DNA of 64,000 nucleotides from Euglena gracilis. Lineage: Eukaryota > Euglenida > Euglenophyceae > Euglenales. The stretch is taken from contig CP154954.1 in assembly GCA_039621445.1 (NCBI GenBank), positions 32,961,455-33,025,454 on the forward strand, in the 5' to 3' direction. The translations under genes were made by a program, and so were the position numbers. The notes under the pieces are model-generated. The model saw only the letters and a list, made by a program, of their open reading frames with translations. It had not been told where the DNA came from and ran no database searches. How positions within the stretch are numbered: the stretch's first letter is position 1; each line of letters opens with the position of its first letter. Shown in pieces: positions 61,515 to 64,000 of this stretch.

Positions 61515-61656
61515 CATGGGGGTCCAGACCAACCTTGTGGGGAGTCTCAGGGACTTCTCGGCCACCCTGAGCCACCTTCCCCAACGGCCCCCGACAGAAG
61601 GAGGAGGTCTATCTGCCGCCAACGCTGCTGTCCTCCTTCCTCTCATAGCAGAGTAA
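61515..61656 (+). CDS. Last exon of the downstream plus-strand gene with stop
   Basis: Acceptor tgttccag. It reads MGVQTNLVGSLRDFSATLSH, then NAAVLLPLIAE and TAA at 61,654-61,656. A gtctat donor inside could instead end the exon early. Not recognised. Confidence 0.5.
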
Positions 61657-62104
61657 TGGAGCACTCCAGTCCCCCCCCCCAATGAAACATTTCAAGGACA
61701 ATCACGGAGCAACCACTCCCTCCCTTTAAGTTGATAAAGCTCCCAACGTTGGCTGACCCGTGCTTGTGGGGGGGGGGGCTTCCTACCGTGGGGTGACAAT
61801 CCTGAAATGCTGCACCAACCTCCACCCCACCCTAAACCTCACCAGACCCAAACCTCCACCCTGCTTTTGCTTCCAATCGATCATTTGGCCCATGTCGGGC
61901 TGCCATGTGGGATGCCCACCTCCCCTTTGGCTCAGGGCCGAGACCCACAGGGGTCATCACATTGCTGCCGGCGCCTCAAGCTCGACATGCTGACATCTCC
62001 CTGGCAGCCAGGGAATATTTGAAGACAAAACATCTCAAATATTTTGAAGGGTTTTGGGGTAAGATTTTTTAGAAATATATTTCCAAGGGCGGGACAAGAC
62101 ATCG

Positions 62105-62245
62105 AATGTGTCAAAAATCAAAAAGTCTGAAGGCCCATTTTTTTCGATTTGGGTGGATGCACACTGTTCCAGTGATGCCAGGTTTTTTTTTTGCGGAGCT
62201 GGATTTTTTGTGGAGGTTTTGCAACTTCATTTTGACTCAGTTTGA
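62105..62245 (-). repeat. Dispersed intronic repeat family, copy 9 (inverted)
   Basis: Read on the minus strand it gives cctggcatcactggaacagt and gtgcatccacccaaatcg, the core of the family. It is the only copy seen in this orientation. Confidence 0.55.
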
Positions 62246-62635
62246 GGAGAATTTTGCCAGAAAGGTTTTAGGTTTTTTCAAATTTTTTTTGAGTTTTTCA
62301 AAGGCATTTTAAAAATCGCCTGCCTTGTCGCGCCGAACGGCGCAATCCGAGGCATTTGCCCTCTCCGCGCACTGCCAATCTGCTGGTTATTCTGCTGGCT
62401 ACCCAAGGCCGAGGCCAGGGTCCACAACCCGCCCAGAATCGCCAGGAGGGGGGGCGAGCAAGAAAACTGCTGAAAATTTTTGAAGTCAAAAAATTCTGAA
62501 GTGGGAGAATCATCGTCATCCCTTGGTATGTTTTTTGACCCCCTCCTGACTCACACAGTTCTTTTTGGTGGGGAGCAAAAATTTTGGGTCACAAGTTCAT
62601 AACAAAACAGGAATGGTGCATTCAACAGCACGACC

Positions 62636-63125
62636 CTCAAATAATACCCCCCATGGGCCGGGACTTCGGGCGAATAAATTAACAGGCTGGGGGGGGTTGT
62701 TATTTGGGAGGGGGGTGAACCCTCCTCCAAATAAAACCCCCAAATACCCCCAAATAATACCCTCCCCCCCAAAAATACACCCCCCTCGGGGTCTGACTTT
62801 GGCGACCAAGTTAATAACCCCCCCCCCAGTAATTTGGGGCTGACGACCAGGATTTTAACCTAAAAAATGCCGATAAAAGTGACAATCTCTGACAATAGTT
62901 ACGAGAAGACTATTTTTCTGGATCATCCGTCCAAAATGCTAAATTGTATGAGAAAATGTAAACAAAAAAAACTCCCCAAAGGGGGGTGTTGGGTGCTATT
63001 TTGGGTCCCATGAGGCTTCAAAACTTTCGATTATTTCGATTATTACCCCCTCCAAGTGATCCCCCCGGCCACAATTTCGGACGGAAAAATAACACCCAGG
63101 GGGTATTATTTTGGGGGGTTTACCC
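62636..63125. mobile_element. C-run/G-run hairpin elements (aataatacccccc family), two adjacent
   Basis: tcaaataataccccccatgg faces ggttgttatttgggaggggg. A second pair uses aaataacacccagg and gggggtattattttgggggg. This is most of the recognisable structure in the right 2.3 kb of the window. Confidence 0.5.
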
Positions 63126-64000
63126 ATTACACAGGTCTTGGTTTCCCTTTGAAACCCTCGACAGGCAACCTTGGTGTTTGAGGCGACAACCTTGTAAACC
63201 CCTCCCTTGGTTTTCGACCAACGTTCCGAATAATGCTGTTTGTTTCTTTGTCTTTTTTCTCAATGCAGGTTTTTGGAGGCTCAGGGTGATTTTTTAAAGT
63301 GTAATGCTTAGTTTTGAATCCATATGTTTATATGGCAACAAATTTGCTACTGACCACCCCGGGGGGGGGGGGAGGGTAGCAGTGAAATGCACCAGGGACC
63401 ACGTTTCACCGCTTGGCCCCTCACAAGTTTTCTTTCTTGGGAAAATGTAGTATCACTGAAAACGTTTAGGGTTGGGATTTAGGTTTAAGGTTTGGTGAAG
63501 GGTCGGCCAAATTTGAGCCTAAGTTAGACCGCGCTTTCAGCCAAAATTTAAGTCCATTTTGTCCAATTTTGGCCTACCTTTTTTCCTAACATGTTCCCTA
63601 ACCATGCTTTGAACCCTAATCCCAATCTTTAATGGAAGCGGAATTGAAAAAAAAATTTGTGGTGCAAAGTCCAAAAATCGGCGTTGGCCCTAGAAGTAGG
63701 GTTGCTCGCACGTTTCACCACCTAGTTCTGGGGGGGGGGGCAGTGGTGAATTGTTGCCATTTATTTTTGTGTGTTGAGCGTGATTTAATTCAGTTTTTAC
63801 ACGTATAATGCTATGTGTTCTACACATTATTCTATTTCTCGTTGTTATTTGATTGTTTTTTCCCACATTTTTATACACATATGTACATTTGCATGCAGCT
63901 TGCTTCATATCTTTTGTTTTTTTTTGAAAGTACCGCATGTTTATTATCATAAGATTTGATAGATGTGTTGCATGCGCATTGCTTTGGATCAGGCTCTTGG

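Larger units (their letters stand above)
61657..64000. other. Right end without a supported gene
   Basis: It holds the inverted d ispersed repeat copy near 62,110 and C-run/G-run hairpins at 62,636-63,125. Open frames at 61,760-62,022 lack GC third positions. Nothing else is recognised. Confidence 0.5.

Noticed and set aside
63400-63780. Telomere or subtelomere signal from repeated cc(t)aa-like words
   Set aside because: No tandem telomere unit is present; only short phrases such as gggttagg occur once.

Overview
This window looks like nuclear DNA of a flagellated unicellular eukaryote (a protist or alga), not a bacterium or virus. Long GC-rich reading frames with almost only G or C at the third codon position occur as short islands of about 60-290 bp. 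Between them lies AT-richer DNA with GT...AG borders, long G or C runs, microsatellites and small dispersed repeats. Most recognised donors begin GTG and follow GAG or AAG. I cannot name the species. Exon limits are read by eye from frame, third-position composition and splice signals, so any single border may be off.

Layout. (1) 1,068-26,177, minus strand: one very large gene of about 36 recognised exons. It has an acidic start, a long Arg/Glu/Ala-rich coiled coil, then leucine-rich repeats with a typical C-terminal cap, more helix, an IQ calmodulin-binding motif and a Pro-rich tail. This is the layout of LRRIQ-type axonemal proteins. (2) 27,460 to about 35,696, minus: the gene for SNAPC3 (SNAP50), the zinc-binding core subunit of the snRNA-activating complex. 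It is the firmest identification here. (3) 37,137-44,036, minus: a multi-exon gene for an unrecognised single-pass membrane protein with Cys-rich exons. (4) 44,941-47,275, plus: a truncated, frameshifted copy of the 3' end of gene 1, carried on an inverted repeat (1 to about 3,390 against about 44,940 to 48,337). (5) 48,338-52,897: gene-poor DNA with seven copies of a paired TGCGCA motif. (6) 52,898-58,901, plus: a coiled-coil, then Pro/Ala-rich protein, not recognised. (7) About 60,078-61,656, plus: weaker exons of a further gene. The last 2.3 kb shows only repeats.

Genes 1 to 3 are head-to-tail on the minus strand; the pseudogene and the last two genes are on the plus strand. Gene 1 points to a motile cilium. 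SNAPC3 is general nuclear transcription machinery. Nothing suggests they are co-regulated. The most unusual points are the large inverted duplication, a possible 21- or 24-bp intron (or an in-frame TAG) in gene 1, several families of hairpin-forming dispersed elements with C-run/G-run ends, and the run of symmetric phase 0-0 coiled-coil exons.
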